Part shown: piece after piece, positions 55,115 to 62,898 of the stretch
Layout: each line of letters begins with the position of its first letter
How positions within the stretch are numbered: the stretch's first letter is position 1
The notes under the pieces: generated by a model
Database searches by the model: none
Told to the model about the DNA's origin: nothing
Seen by the model: only the letters and a program-made list of their open reading frames with translations
Origin: Moritella viscosa
GTDB taxonomy: Bacteria > Pseudomonadota > Gammaproteobacteria > Enterobacterales > Moritellaceae
DNA: 64,000 nt
NCBI GenBank assembly: GCA_000953735.1
Contig: LN554852.1
Location: 4,661,846-4,725,845 of the forward strand
Reading direction: 5' to 3'
Translations under genes and position numbers: made by a program

Positions 55115-56272
55115 ATGTCTATACTCCGTATCATATTAATCGCTGTCAGTTGCTGTGTATTAACCGCTTGCTCGATGAGTAACTATCAACACTCTGTCGA
55201 ACTCGCTAGTCTCAACAATACGTCTCAAGCGTTAGAACGGCTTTCTTATCAACAACCCAATTACCGCGCTAAAACCGAAAGATCCAACGAAAAAGACAAT
55301 ACCGCACTTAAAGCCCTAAAAGACAATTATTATCAAAATGTTACCGAAATTTGGGGTGATACTGAACTCTCGTTTTCAAGCAATTATCGCTATATCAAAT
55401 ATACCAACAATTATCGCAGCCGCTCAATTATCGATTTTCAACAAGGTAGCGTCCGTGTCGAGACTCTCACACAACCAAATAGCCAGCAATACCTTAAACA
55501 GGCGATTGAGTACACCTTACTTGCCCCTGAACAGCCTAAATACACCGATTTCTACACTAGTTACAGCTCTGAAATTAAAGGGAAGCCCTTTCTGTACCTA
55601 CAAGTTAAAGATAATGATGGGAAATCAATAAAATGGCATTGGCGCGCTTCTCGCTATGCTAATTCTCTTATTAAGCATAAGCGTAAGAAAATAACGATAA
55701 ATGGTAGTTCTGTAGACGTCGTAATATTTACTTTAACCCCTAACCATACCAAAGTGCGTATGCAACGCTATCAAGCTCAGATTAAACAATCAGCGCAACG
55801 TTATGGTATTGATAGCAACGTAGTCACAGCCATGATCCAAGTCGATAGCTTATTTAACCCCTACGCCTTAAATCACAACAGGCGCATTGGTCTAATGCAA
55901 ATTTCTGATTCGATTGGCCAAGATGTATTTCAGCAACAAAAGAAATATCCCTTTAAACCACAACCAAACTGGCTATTTAATAACAATAATAATCTAGATA
56001 TCGGTATGAGTTATTTAAATTTATTAGATAAACAATACCTTAAAAAAATTAGCAATCCAAAATCTCGCTACTATGCCACGCTAGCAAGTTATATTGCAGG
56101 ACCTAAAAATATGCTGCAAACCTTCTCAAAGAACAAAAATGAAGCGTTGAGCATAATAAATGGCTTGTCTTCTTATGAGGTTTACCAAAGTTTCACTAAT
56201 GCGCAATCTCGAGCTGATATAAAAAACTATGTGTATGAGGTAAACCGTCATTTTCGTCAACTGAGCAGTTAA
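55115..56272 (+). CDS. mltC: MltC-like lytic transglycosylase lipoprotein with altered active site
   Basis: MltC is a membrane-bound lytic transglycosylase that cleaves peptidoglycan. The 385-residue product has a lipoprotein signal (CCVLTACS, lipid on Cys 19), a divergent N-terminal DUF3393 domain (~30-210) and a C-terminal SLT domain. Compared with E. coli MltC (from memory), the catalytic Glu of TESSFNPYA reads Asp (QVDSLFNPYA, residue 244, codon GAT at 55844-55846). The DALGLMQ motif reads RRIGLMQ, and the conserved AYNGGAG reads SYIAGPK. The fold seems kept (LDIGMSYLNLL, SYEVYQSF) but catalysis may be lost or changed. Position after yggX and before tRNA genes fits mltC. Confidence 0.85.
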   Translation: MSILRIILIAVSCCVLTACSMSNYQHSVELASLNNTSQALERLSYQQPNYRAKTERSNEKDNTALKALKDNYYQNVTEIWGDTELSFSSNYRYIKYTNNYRSRSIIDFQQGSVRVETLTQPNSQQYLKQAIEYTLLAPEQPKYTDFYTSYSSEIKGKPFLYLQVKDNDGKSIKWHWRASRYANSLIKHKRKKITINGSSVDVVIFTLTPNHTKVRMQRYQAQIKQSAQRYGIDSNVVTAMIQVDSLFNPYALNHNRRIGLMQISDSIGQDVFQQQKKYPFKPQPNWLFNNNNNLDIGMSYLNLLDKQYLKKISNPKSRYYATLASYIAGPKNMLQTFSKNKNEALSIINGLSSYEVYQSFTNAQSRADIKNYVYEVNRHFRQLSS

Positions 56273-56397
56273 ACGTCAACAAAATACACGTATTGATGAT
56301 TAATCAGGCAGCGCATAGGGTTAACGCATATTATTTTCACTAAACAGGGTGAAACAGTTGACGGATCGGCCTAAATTCTATTTAATGACGCTCCATT

Positions 56398-56473
56398 GCC
56401 CGAATAGCTCAGTCGGTAGAGCAGAGGATTGAAAATCCTCGTGTCCCTGGTTCAATTCCGGGTTCGGGCACCA
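56398..56473 (+). tRNA. tRNA-Phe(GAA), copy 1
   Basis: 76 bases with a 7-bp acceptor stem GCCCGAA/TTCGGGC, anticodon GAA, GGTTCAATTCC T-loop and encoded CCA end. All four Phe copies look identical. Confidence 0.98.
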
Positions 56474-56551
56474 AAATTTGGAAAGAATAAAAAAGTGTAA
56501 TATTGACTTGTTTTTTAAAATGAAGATGATATTATGCGACACGCATTTAGT

Positions 56552-56627
<76 letters not shown>

Positions 56628-56630
56628 CTT

Positions 56631-56706
56631 GCCCGAATAGCTCAGTCGGTAGAGCAGAGGATTGAAAATCCTCGTGTCCCTGGTTCAATTCCGGGTTCGG
56701 GCACCA
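56631..56706 (+). tRNA. tRNA-Phe(GAA), copy 2
   Basis: Identical to copy 1; starts three bases after tRNA-Thr copy 1. Confidence 0.98.
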
Positions 56707-56763
56707 TATTCAAAAGGTAGAGATATTTCATTAATAGATATCTTTATTTAAAACGCATTTAGT

Positions 56764-56839
<76 letters not shown>

Positions 56840-56842
56840 TTT

Positions 56843-56918
56843 GCCCGAATAGCTCAGTCGGTAGAGCAGAGGATTGAAAATCCTCGTGTCCCTGGTTCAA
56901 TTCCGGGTTCGGGCACCA
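56843..56918 (+). tRNA. tRNA-Phe(GAA), copy 3
   Basis: Identical to copy 1; starts three bases after tRNA-Thr copy 2. Confidence 0.98.
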
Positions 56919-56968
56919 TATTAATAAATAAAGATATATACCACTATCTTTATGAAAAAGCATTTAGT

Positions 56969-57044
<76 letters not shown>

Positions 57045-57047
57045 TTT

Positions 57048-57123
57048 GCCCGAATAGCTCAGTCGGTAGAGCAGAGGATTGAAAATCCTCGTGTCCCTGG
57101 TTCAATTCCGGGTTCGGGCACCA
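57048..57123 (+). tRNA. tRNA-Phe(GAA), copy 4
   Basis: Identical to copy 1; last Phe copy, six bases before tRNA-Asn. Confidence 0.98.
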
Positions 57124-57129
57124 AATAAT

Positions 57130-57205
57130 TCCCCTTTAGTTCAGTTGGTAGAACGGTGGACTGTTAATCCATATGTCGCTAGTTCAAGTCTAGCAAGGGG
57201 AGCCA
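57130..57205 (+). tRNA. tRNA-Asn(GTT)
   Basis: 76 bases with acceptor stem TCCCCTT/AAGGGGA, anticodon GTT in ACTGTTAATC, and encoded CCA. It closes the cluster and is followed by a strong terminator. Confidence 0.98.
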
Positions 57206-57208
57206 ATT

Positions 57209-57247
57209 AAAAAGACCCAGTTATTTATATAACTGGGTCTTTTTTTA
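57209..57247 (+). terminator. Terminator of the tRNA cluster
   Basis: AAAGACCCAGTTAT pairs with ATAACTGGGTCTTT around a short loop and continues into T7, directly after tRNA-Asn. Confidence 0.92.
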
Positions 57248-57339
57248 TCTAAAATTTAGTCCTGCCTCGTATTTTAATTTAATAATCCTATATATTAATA
57301 CTACTCGCGCATTAGCTGAGCCCTTTAATTTATCAATAC

Positions 57340-57363
57340 AAAAAAACCGAACACTTGGTTCGG
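57340..57363 (-). terminator. Terminator of the OmpA-family gene
   Basis: CCGAAC and GTTCGG form a 6-bp stem with a 5-base loop; on the minus strand it runs into seven T, 63 bases after the gene's stop. Confidence 0.8.
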
Positions 57364-57425
57364 CTTATGATACAACCAGCAACAATTAATATGACGTCAG
57401 CTGGTCGCTCCTGCATGTTTTGAAA

Positions 57426-58070
57426 CTAATTAGCAGTAATAGTAATTTCCACACGACGGTTAGCAGCACGACCATCTTTTGTCATATTTGATGCAATAGG
57501 ACGACGTTCACCATAACCACGCGTAGATAAACGACCTGATTTAATACCACGTTTATTGAGGTATTCACTCACAGATTCTGCACGCTCTTCAGAGAGTGTT
57601 AAATTAGACTCTGCACTGCCTATACTATCCGTATGACCAACAATACGTAGTGATGACTTAGGATATTCATTAAGAATTTTAGCAACACTGTTTAAGCTTG
57701 AATGAATATCACCACTTAAGTTATAACCCGCGGTTTTAAAACCAATACCCTTAGCCATAATCAACTGCAGTTCGTTTTCACCAACACGCTTAACTTGTAC
57801 ACCAGAACCCGTCAATTCTTGGCGTAATTCTTCTTCTTGACGATCAAAATAGTAACCAATACCACCACCGATTGCAGCACCACCAACGGCCCCATATATC
57901 GCTGCATTTTTCTTACCCGTTGCAGCACCGATTAATGCACCAGCAATTGCACCACCAATGGCAGACTTCGTTGCGGTATTCGTTTCGTCTTCACCAGTTG
58001 TCGCATTTTGACGAGCACAGCCAGAAAGAGCTGCAACAATCATTACTGCCGTTATTGTTTTTTTCATCAT
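57426..58070 (-). CDS. OmpA-family lipoprotein (YiaD/PAL-like)
   Basis: A 214-residue lipoprotein. The ATG at 58070 (or the next one) has AAGG 8 bases ahead and gives a signal ending in the lipobox ALSGC. Then come a Gly-rich segment (GGAIAGALIGAATG and GGAAIGGGIGYYFD, residues ~38-75), which may be a glycine-zipper membrane motif, and an OmpA_C peptidoglycan-binding domain (~100-214) with RIVGHTDSIGSAESNLTLSE, RAESVSEYL, GYGERRPIASN and NRRVEITI. It resembles E. coli YiaD. It probably anchors the outer membrane to the cell wall. It is monocistronic. Confidence 0.88.
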   Translation of the reverse strand: MMKKTITAVMIVAALSGCARQNATTGEDETNTATKSAIGGAIAGALIGAATGKKNAAIYGAVGGAAIGGGIGYYFDRQEEELRQELTGSGVQVKRVGENELQLIMAKGIGFKTAGYNLSGDIHSSLNSVAKILNEYPKSSLRIVGHTDSIGSAESNLTLSEERAESVSEYLNKRGIKSGRLSTRGYGERRPIASNMTKDGRAANRRVEITITAN

Positions 58071-58336
58071 TGAATAAGCCTTAATTATAGAAACGATATT
58101 GGGGATGATTGTTCCCAAACACTCTAACTTAAATAAAATACAAGCGCACAGGCATATTTACTAGTTAATAAACTGATTCCACGTGAATAAGTGATATCAC
58201 TCTCACTATTCGACAAGCTTAGTCACTTCTTACACAGCTTTACACTGCCTCAGCTTGAATTGTGACTGAGCGCACTCATCTATTACTAAGTATCAGCATA
58301 CAATGATGTAAATGCTTTTTCTAAAAAAGGATACCT

Positions 58337-59128
58337 ATGTATAGCTTTCTCAGAACATCATTAATTTTAGTATTAATGCTAGCAGGTAAAGCGCCGCTTG
58401 AAGCCGCAACCATGCTTAGCCTTAGTCAAACTTCTAATAACGGCAGTGCAACTAACCGAGTACGCACACAAATAAGCAAAGACTTAGCCGGACTTTATCA
58501 ACTGTCTGATATTAGCAGCAGTAATATCATGCAACCTTACAGCGATTTTGACTCACTTTATTCATTAGCTGAATCAGCACAAAATGAGTTAGCGACCTTA
58601 ACTCAACAAATTGCATTAATGTCACAGACAAGTGCTGTTATTCCTGCAATCAAAAGCATTAAAAGAGCACAAGCTAAGATTGCTAACAAACATGATGGCG
58701 CAGTAGAGAAAATTACCGATTTAGCCCGTAGCTCAATTGTAGCCAAAAACAGTCATGAATTACTCAGTGCTTATGAGCTACTTGAACAAGAAACCGATAT
58801 CATCCAAGTGAAAAACCGTTTTAACAGCCCAAAACAAAATGGTTACCGTGATATAAATTTATTAGTACGATTACCAAAAACACAAATGATAGTAGAAGTG
58901 CAGTTGCATGTAGATCGTATTGAAGCAATTAAGAATGGGCCTGAACATGACAATTACGCCAAGATCCAAGAAATCAATCATAATGCCAAGCAGCAGCAAC
59001 GTGAAATATCTGAAATTGAATTATTTAAAATTGCGCAGTTAAAAGAAGAGTCTACCAATTTATACCAAGTGGCTTGGCAACAACAGTTAATGGTTGAACT
59101 AAAGACTAGCTTTAAACAGATGGCATAA
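58337..59128 (+). CDS. Exported RelA/SpoT-fold protein
   Basis: A 263-residue protein with an N-terminal signal peptide (cut near LEAATM). The mature part has the pattern of a RelA/SpoT nucleotidyltransferase-like domain: SIKRAQAKIANKHDG, an ITDLARSSIV strand with Asp, VKNRFNSPKQNGYRDINLLV and the Glu-containing IVEVQLHVDRIEAIK, followed by a helical end. In cytoplasmic alarmone synthetases these blocks bind ATP and GDP/GTP. Export to the periplasm, where ATP is scarce, makes a (p)ppGpp role doubtful. It may be a non-catalytic relative or act on something else. AAAGGA lies 7 bases before the ATG. It is monocistronic. Confidence 0.75.
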   Translation: MYSFLRTSLILVLMLAGKAPLEAATMLSLSQTSNNGSATNRVRTQISKDLAGLYQLSDISSSNIMQPYSDFDSLYSLAESAQNELATLTQQIALMSQTSAVIPAIKSIKRAQAKIANKHDGAVEKITDLARSSIVAKNSHELLSAYELLEQETDIIQVKNRFNSPKQNGYRDINLLVRLPKTQMIVEVQLHVDRIEAIKNGPEHDNYAKIQEINHNAKQQQREISEIELFKIAQLKEESTNLYQVAWQQQLMVELKTSFKQMA

Positions 59129-59167
59129 TCGCTTATTAACATACCAGAGTTAGCACGTCTTAGTTAC

Positions 59168-59202
59168 AAAAAGGCCCAATCATAAAAACTTATGATTGGG
59201 CC
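59168..59202 (-). terminator. Terminator of the 113-residue gene
   Basis: A 13-bp perfect stem (GGCCCAATCATAA at 59173-59185 and its complement at 59190-59202) runs into five T on the minus strand. Confidence 0.85.
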
Positions 59203-59230
59203 AACTCTCTTCTAAACTTAACGCGAGAGT

Positions 59231-59569
59231 TTAAGCATAACCCCATTTCCAGTTAAATCGAATTTGCTCTTGCGTACCAAAACGTGTCATTAGCCAAGGT
59301 ACCATAGGCATCACTTTATAATGCGCAGTTTTCTTCAGTACACTTTTACCTGTACGGAAGAAGGTAACGTCTTCACCGCTACTTAAGAGCCGCACAACAA
59401 TCCTTTTTTGCTTACCCTCTTCAGGTATTACAACATGTGCTAGGCTATATTCGTGTGTCATACCAGACCCGTTATAAACCAACATCATTTGATTTTCAGT
59501 TAATTTATTACGCTCTAAGTAGCTTTTAAGCTCACTTCCCTGAAAACCAAATAGGGGATCTCTATTCAT
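59231..59569 (-). CDS. Small uncharacterised protein next to rpoH
   Basis: A ~112-residue protein that I cannot assign. It starts MNRDPLFGFQGSELKSYLER; this ATG has GGAAA 5 bases ahead, while an ATG four codons earlier lacks a ribosome site. The middle part VYNGSGMTHEYSLAHVVIPE and the end IRFNWKWGYA suggest a small soluble alpha/beta protein. It has its own strong terminator and lies about 50 bases beyond the rpoH terminator on the same strand. Confidence 0.7.
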   Translation of the reverse strand: MNRDPLFGFQGSELKSYLERNKLTENQMMLVYNGSGMTHEYSLAHVVIPEEGKQKRIVVRLLSSGEDVTFFRTGKSVLKKTAHYKVMPMVPWLMTRFGTQEQIRFNWKWGYA

Positions 59570-59622
59570 GTTATTTTCCATCTATCATTAACTATAATTA
59601 AACTTGTACTTAATTTCTTGCC

Positions 59623-59658
59623 AAAAAAAATGAGGCCTCCATTCGGAGACCTCATTTT
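59623..59658 (-). terminator. Terminator of rpoH
   Basis: TGAGGCCTCC pairs with GGAGACCTCA (one mismatch) around ATTC and runs into eight T on the minus strand, 19 bases after the rpoH stop. Confidence 0.88.
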
Positions 59659-59677
59659 TAACAATTCTGTGTGTTCG

Positions 59678-60541
59678 TTATTCTGAAATAAACTCGCGAA
59701 GTTTTTTCATTGCATTTTTTTCTAACTGACGTACACGTTCAGCAGAAACACTATAACGATCAGCTAAGTGTTGCAGTGTAGCTTTATCTTCCGCCAACCA
59801 ACGAGATTTAACGATATCTTGACTGCGCTCATCTAACTCAGAAATTGCGTTAGTTAAACGTTGAGATGCGCTTTTATCCCAGTTTTCACGTTCAACTTGT
59901 TGTGCAACATCCGAAGCATTGTCTTCTAAATACTGTGCTGGCGAGAAACTCATCGAACCTGAATCTTTATCGCTATCATCATCAGCATACAAATCAAATG
60001 CTTGATCTGAATAAGACATTCTTGATTCCATTTCGACTACATCTTTAGTCGAAACGCCAAGGGTCTCAGCAACTGTTTGCACTTCAGCATTGGTAAACCA
60101 GCCTAAGCGTTTTTTTGATTTACGTAAATTAAAGAATAGTTTGCGTTGCGCTTTAGTCGTCGCAACTTTCACTACCCGCCAATTACGAAGCACAAATTCA
60201 TGAATTTCCGCTTTCACCCAATGTACAGCAAAAGACACCAGTCTTACGCCAACTGCAGGGTTAAATCGTTTAACGGCTTTCATTAAGCCGATATTACCTT
60301 CTTGGATTAGATCCGCTTGAGAAAGGCCATAACCTGCGTAACCACGAGCAACGTGAACAACAAAGCGTAAATGCGACATGATTAACTGACGTGCAGCATC
60401 AACATCACCTTCATTCTGCAAGCGTTCGCCTAGTTCCTTTTCTTGTTCAGCAGTCAACATTGGAATACTATTCACACCTTGAATATAGGCTTCAATGCTC
60501 CCCTGAGGAACTAATGCCATACTTTGCATATCTTTGCTCAT
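59678..60541 (-). CDS. rpoH: RNA polymerase sigma factor RpoH (sigma-32)
   Basis: The heat-shock sigma factor. The 287-residue protein has region 2 ([39 protein letters not shown] and [20 protein letters not shown]), the RpoH box [17 protein letters not shown] near residue 130, and region 4 ([14 protein letters not shown] and [20 protein letters not shown]). The ATG at 60541 has GGGAGA 8 bases ahead; an upstream in-frame ATG adds seven residues without family support. In relatives ftsEX lies nearby; here the upstream neighbour is an oxidoreductase operon. Confidence 0.96.
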   Translation of the reverse strand: MSKDMQSMALVPQGSIEAYIQGVNSIPMLTAEQEKELGERLQNEGDVDAARQLIMSHLRFVVHVARGYAGYGLSQADLIQEGNIGLMKAVKRFNPAVGVRLVSFAVHWVKAEIHEFVLRNWRVVKVATTKAQRKLFFNLRKSKKRLGWFTNAEVQTVAETLGVSTKDVVEMESRMSYSDQAFDLYADDDSDKDSGSMSFSPAQYLEDNASDVAQQVERENWDKSASQRLTNAISELDERSQDIVKSRWLAEDKATLQHLADRYSVSAERVRQLEKNAMKKLREFISE

Positions 60542-60899
60542 CAACAATTCTCCCGTTATCACAAATTAACCCGCGAGATCTTATCACGACTGATGCTTAT
60601 CGACAAATTCGAGCATCCGCGCAACCCCACAAATAAAATATATAGTCTTGAATATTTCAAATTGATAATTCAGCCTACTGATAAATAACTAAAAAGTTAT
60701 TAACTTATCGGAAACTGTATTATTTATGTACAATCTAGTTTAACGCTAGATTATTAAAGCTCTAGTTTAATTACAGAAAATTACATTAACATGAAAAATA
60801 AAAATAAATCAATCGGCTAATGCTAATCCTTTAGTATGACTTTAACTTATCGATAAGATTCAATACTTCGAGAAAATTAATATTATCATGAACATAATA
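60542..60899. other. rpoH upstream region
   Basis: About 360 AT-rich bases with no gene. It must hold the rpoH promoters on the minus strand. I saw a short inverted repeat around 60734-60752 (AATCTAG...CTAGATT) but no convincing sigma-32, sigma-E or sigma-54 box. Confidence 0.55.
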
Positions 60900-60921
60900 A
60901 AGGGCAGCAAGCGCTGCCCTT
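60896..60921 (-). terminator. Terminator of the oxidoreductase operon
   Basis: AAGGGCAGC and GCTGCCCTT form a 9-bp GC-rich stem with a 4-base loop, followed by T-rich sequence on the minus strand, about 40 bases after the stop codon. Confidence 0.85.
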
Positions 60922-60960
60922 ATCATTCTGTCTCTACAATTTATTGCAAATCAGAGTCCA

Positions 60961-62862
60961 TTAGTGAAAATCTGGTATAACACCCACTTGTGGCATATCT
61001 GCTAAGCCAACATCACGGGCATGCTGCTCAAAACCTTTATTTTTCCAGAAAAATGCACCTGGCATTGTAGTCGGAATAACAAGTACATAAAACAGCGCAC
61101 GACTTACCGTTGACGCGAATACAATCGATACAATTGGCAATAACCATAACAAGCTTAATAAGCCAGAAGGCGCTAATAAAGACAGCAAAGTTACTACAAA
61201 AATATTAACCGCAATGGCAAGGTTACGTAACTTATACGTTTTACCAAAAGTAGTGCATTGTACATAATGCGAAGCCGCACCTTCCCCCTGCTCTACATTA
61301 AGATGTTTTGCATGTGAATAAAGGCCAAATGCTTCAATCACTAAGCCTATGATTGCAATCGGTGCCAGCTCAGTCAGTAATGGATAAAGCTCAGCGCTAC
61401 CAATCACAGCGACTAATGCCGTTAATAGCGTGCCAAGTGCGATGGCAGAACCAACAAACGAACAAGCAGTTTGCCAATGGTCCCAGAACGGACGTGCTTT
61501 AATACGATAGCTGCGGTACATGTAGTACAAACCACCCGTGGTGCCCACTAACGCCAGTACACCAAATAGTGACGCGACATAAGTAAAGAAGTGCATATCA
61601 AAGAACCATGCTACGCCTTGGAAGAAAGTAAATGCCCCCATGAAACCAAAGAATAAAGCCACGCCTAAACCCTCTCGACTGACAGGAGAATGCGCTAAAT
61701 TGTTAAAACCACGATAGAAACGCTTTGGTTTACCAAGATGAAGTGTCGACATTAGTAAACCAATAGCTTGCATCGCCATTAATATAACCAGTAATGATAA
61801 ACCCGCGCCTGATTCTGCAAATCCAGTTAAGCTTTCAATACCCAGTAATGGACCAAGGAAAATAAGCGCAAATGCGCCCATCGCCGCTTGTGAAAACAAC
61901 GTGAATATCACCAATGGATTTTCACGTGAACTCAAGCGTCCCAAGTTCCACGATTGCTCTTTACCATCTTTTTCATCAACAACAGAGCGGAATGACCCAT
62001 CATCTTGTTTATGGTATTTAAGCGGCATGTTATCAGTACGCGTCATTTCACGCTGAGTACTGGTGGTCTGCTGAAAACGAATATTCGGATTGGTAATACT
62101 TGGGTCAGGAAATCCCGGAATAGATGTTTTAGCCTGAATTCGGTTCTCTGGCATGTTTTCCACAACACCAAAATTAAGTGCATTACCGAGGCATGCAGAT
62201 ACACACGCAGGTTTTAAACCAACTTCTAATCGGTCGACACACATATTACATTTAGATACCTGACCTTTAATTGGGTCAAGCTGTGGTGCATTGTATGGGC
62301 AAACCCAAGTACAATAACCACAACCAAAACAGGTATCAGGATCTTGTAATACAGCACCGTATTCAACATGTTTGGTATAAGCTTTCGTTGGGCAACCTTT
62401 CAAACAAACAGGATCATCGCAATGGTTACACGCCATTGAAATATTAATACGTTTGTAATCAGGATAGCTACCACTCTCGACATAACCCACACTACGGAAG
62501 GCAATGTGTGCAGGGTTGTCATTTTTTTCACTACATGCGGCTTCACAAGCGTGACAACCAATACAGTTATCCGCAGTAAAGTGGAAAGCATGCTGTTTAT
62601 TACGATTAGGGTTATCACCTACCGCTTTATTTTCATTAATATTCATTGAACGACCAACGGGTAGTTTGCCTTCGGTACGTTCGATTAAGTCAATTTTTTT
62701 ACCGTATGTATTAACATCAAATATTTCTACATCTGATAATTTTGCGTAATGTTGCTCACCAACACGCTGTTCAAAGATAGGCGTACCATCTTTAACAACC
62801 GGTTTTTCTGCCGCGCCTATTTGATCAAGGCGGTCTCTAAACTGTTCTAATTTGTCTAACAT
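60961..62862 (-). CDS. Fused 4Fe-4S ferredoxin (DmsB-like) and membrane anchor (DmsC-like)
   Basis: A 633-residue electron-transfer subunit. Residues ~90-255 are a DmsB/NrfC-type ferredoxin with four Cys clusters (CIGCHACEAAC, CNHCDDPVCLKGC, CFGCGYCTWVC, CNMCVDRLEVGLKPACVSAC). Residues ~325-625 are a DmsC-type membrane anchor with about eight helices, for example LVIFTLFSQAAMGAFALIFL. In E. coli these are two proteins; here they are one. A GAGGGA ribosome site lies 7 bases ahead. It follows the molybdopterin subunit by 36 bases and likely passes electrons between quinone and that enzyme. Which terminal acceptor is used cannot be read here. Confidence 0.88.
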   Translation of the reverse strand: MLDKLEQFRDRLDQIGAAEKPVVKDGTPIFEQRVGEQHYAKLSDVEIFDVNTYGKKIDLIERTEGKLPVGRSMNINENKAVGDNPNRNKQHAFHFTADNCIGCHACEAACSEKNDNPAHIAFRSVGYVESGSYPDYKRINISMACNHCDDPVCLKGCPTKAYTKHVEYGAVLQDPDTCFGCGYCTWVCPYNAPQLDPIKGQVSKCNMCVDRLEVGLKPACVSACLGNALNFGVVENMPENRIQAKTSIPGFPDPSITNPNIRFQQTTSTQREMTRTDNMPLKYHKQDDGSFRSVVDEKDGKEQSWNLGRLSSRENPLVIFTLFSQAAMGAFALIFLGPLLGIESLTGFAESGAGLSLLVILMAMQAIGLLMSTLHLGKPKRFYRGFNNLAHSPVSREGLGVALFFGFMGAFTFFQGVAWFFDMHFFTYVASLFGVLALVGTTGGLYYMYRSYRIKARPFWDHWQTACSFVGSAIALGTLLTALVAVIGSAELYPLLTELAPIAIIGLVIEAFGLYSHAKHLNVEQGEGAASHYVQCTTFGKTYKLRNLAIAVNIFVVTLLSLLAPSGLLSLLWLLPIVSIVFASTVSRALFYVLVIPTTMPGAFFWKNKGFEQHARDVGLADMPQVGVIPDFH

Positions 62863-62898
62863 AATTTATCCCTCTTATGTTATCGCGTTGCGCTTAAC

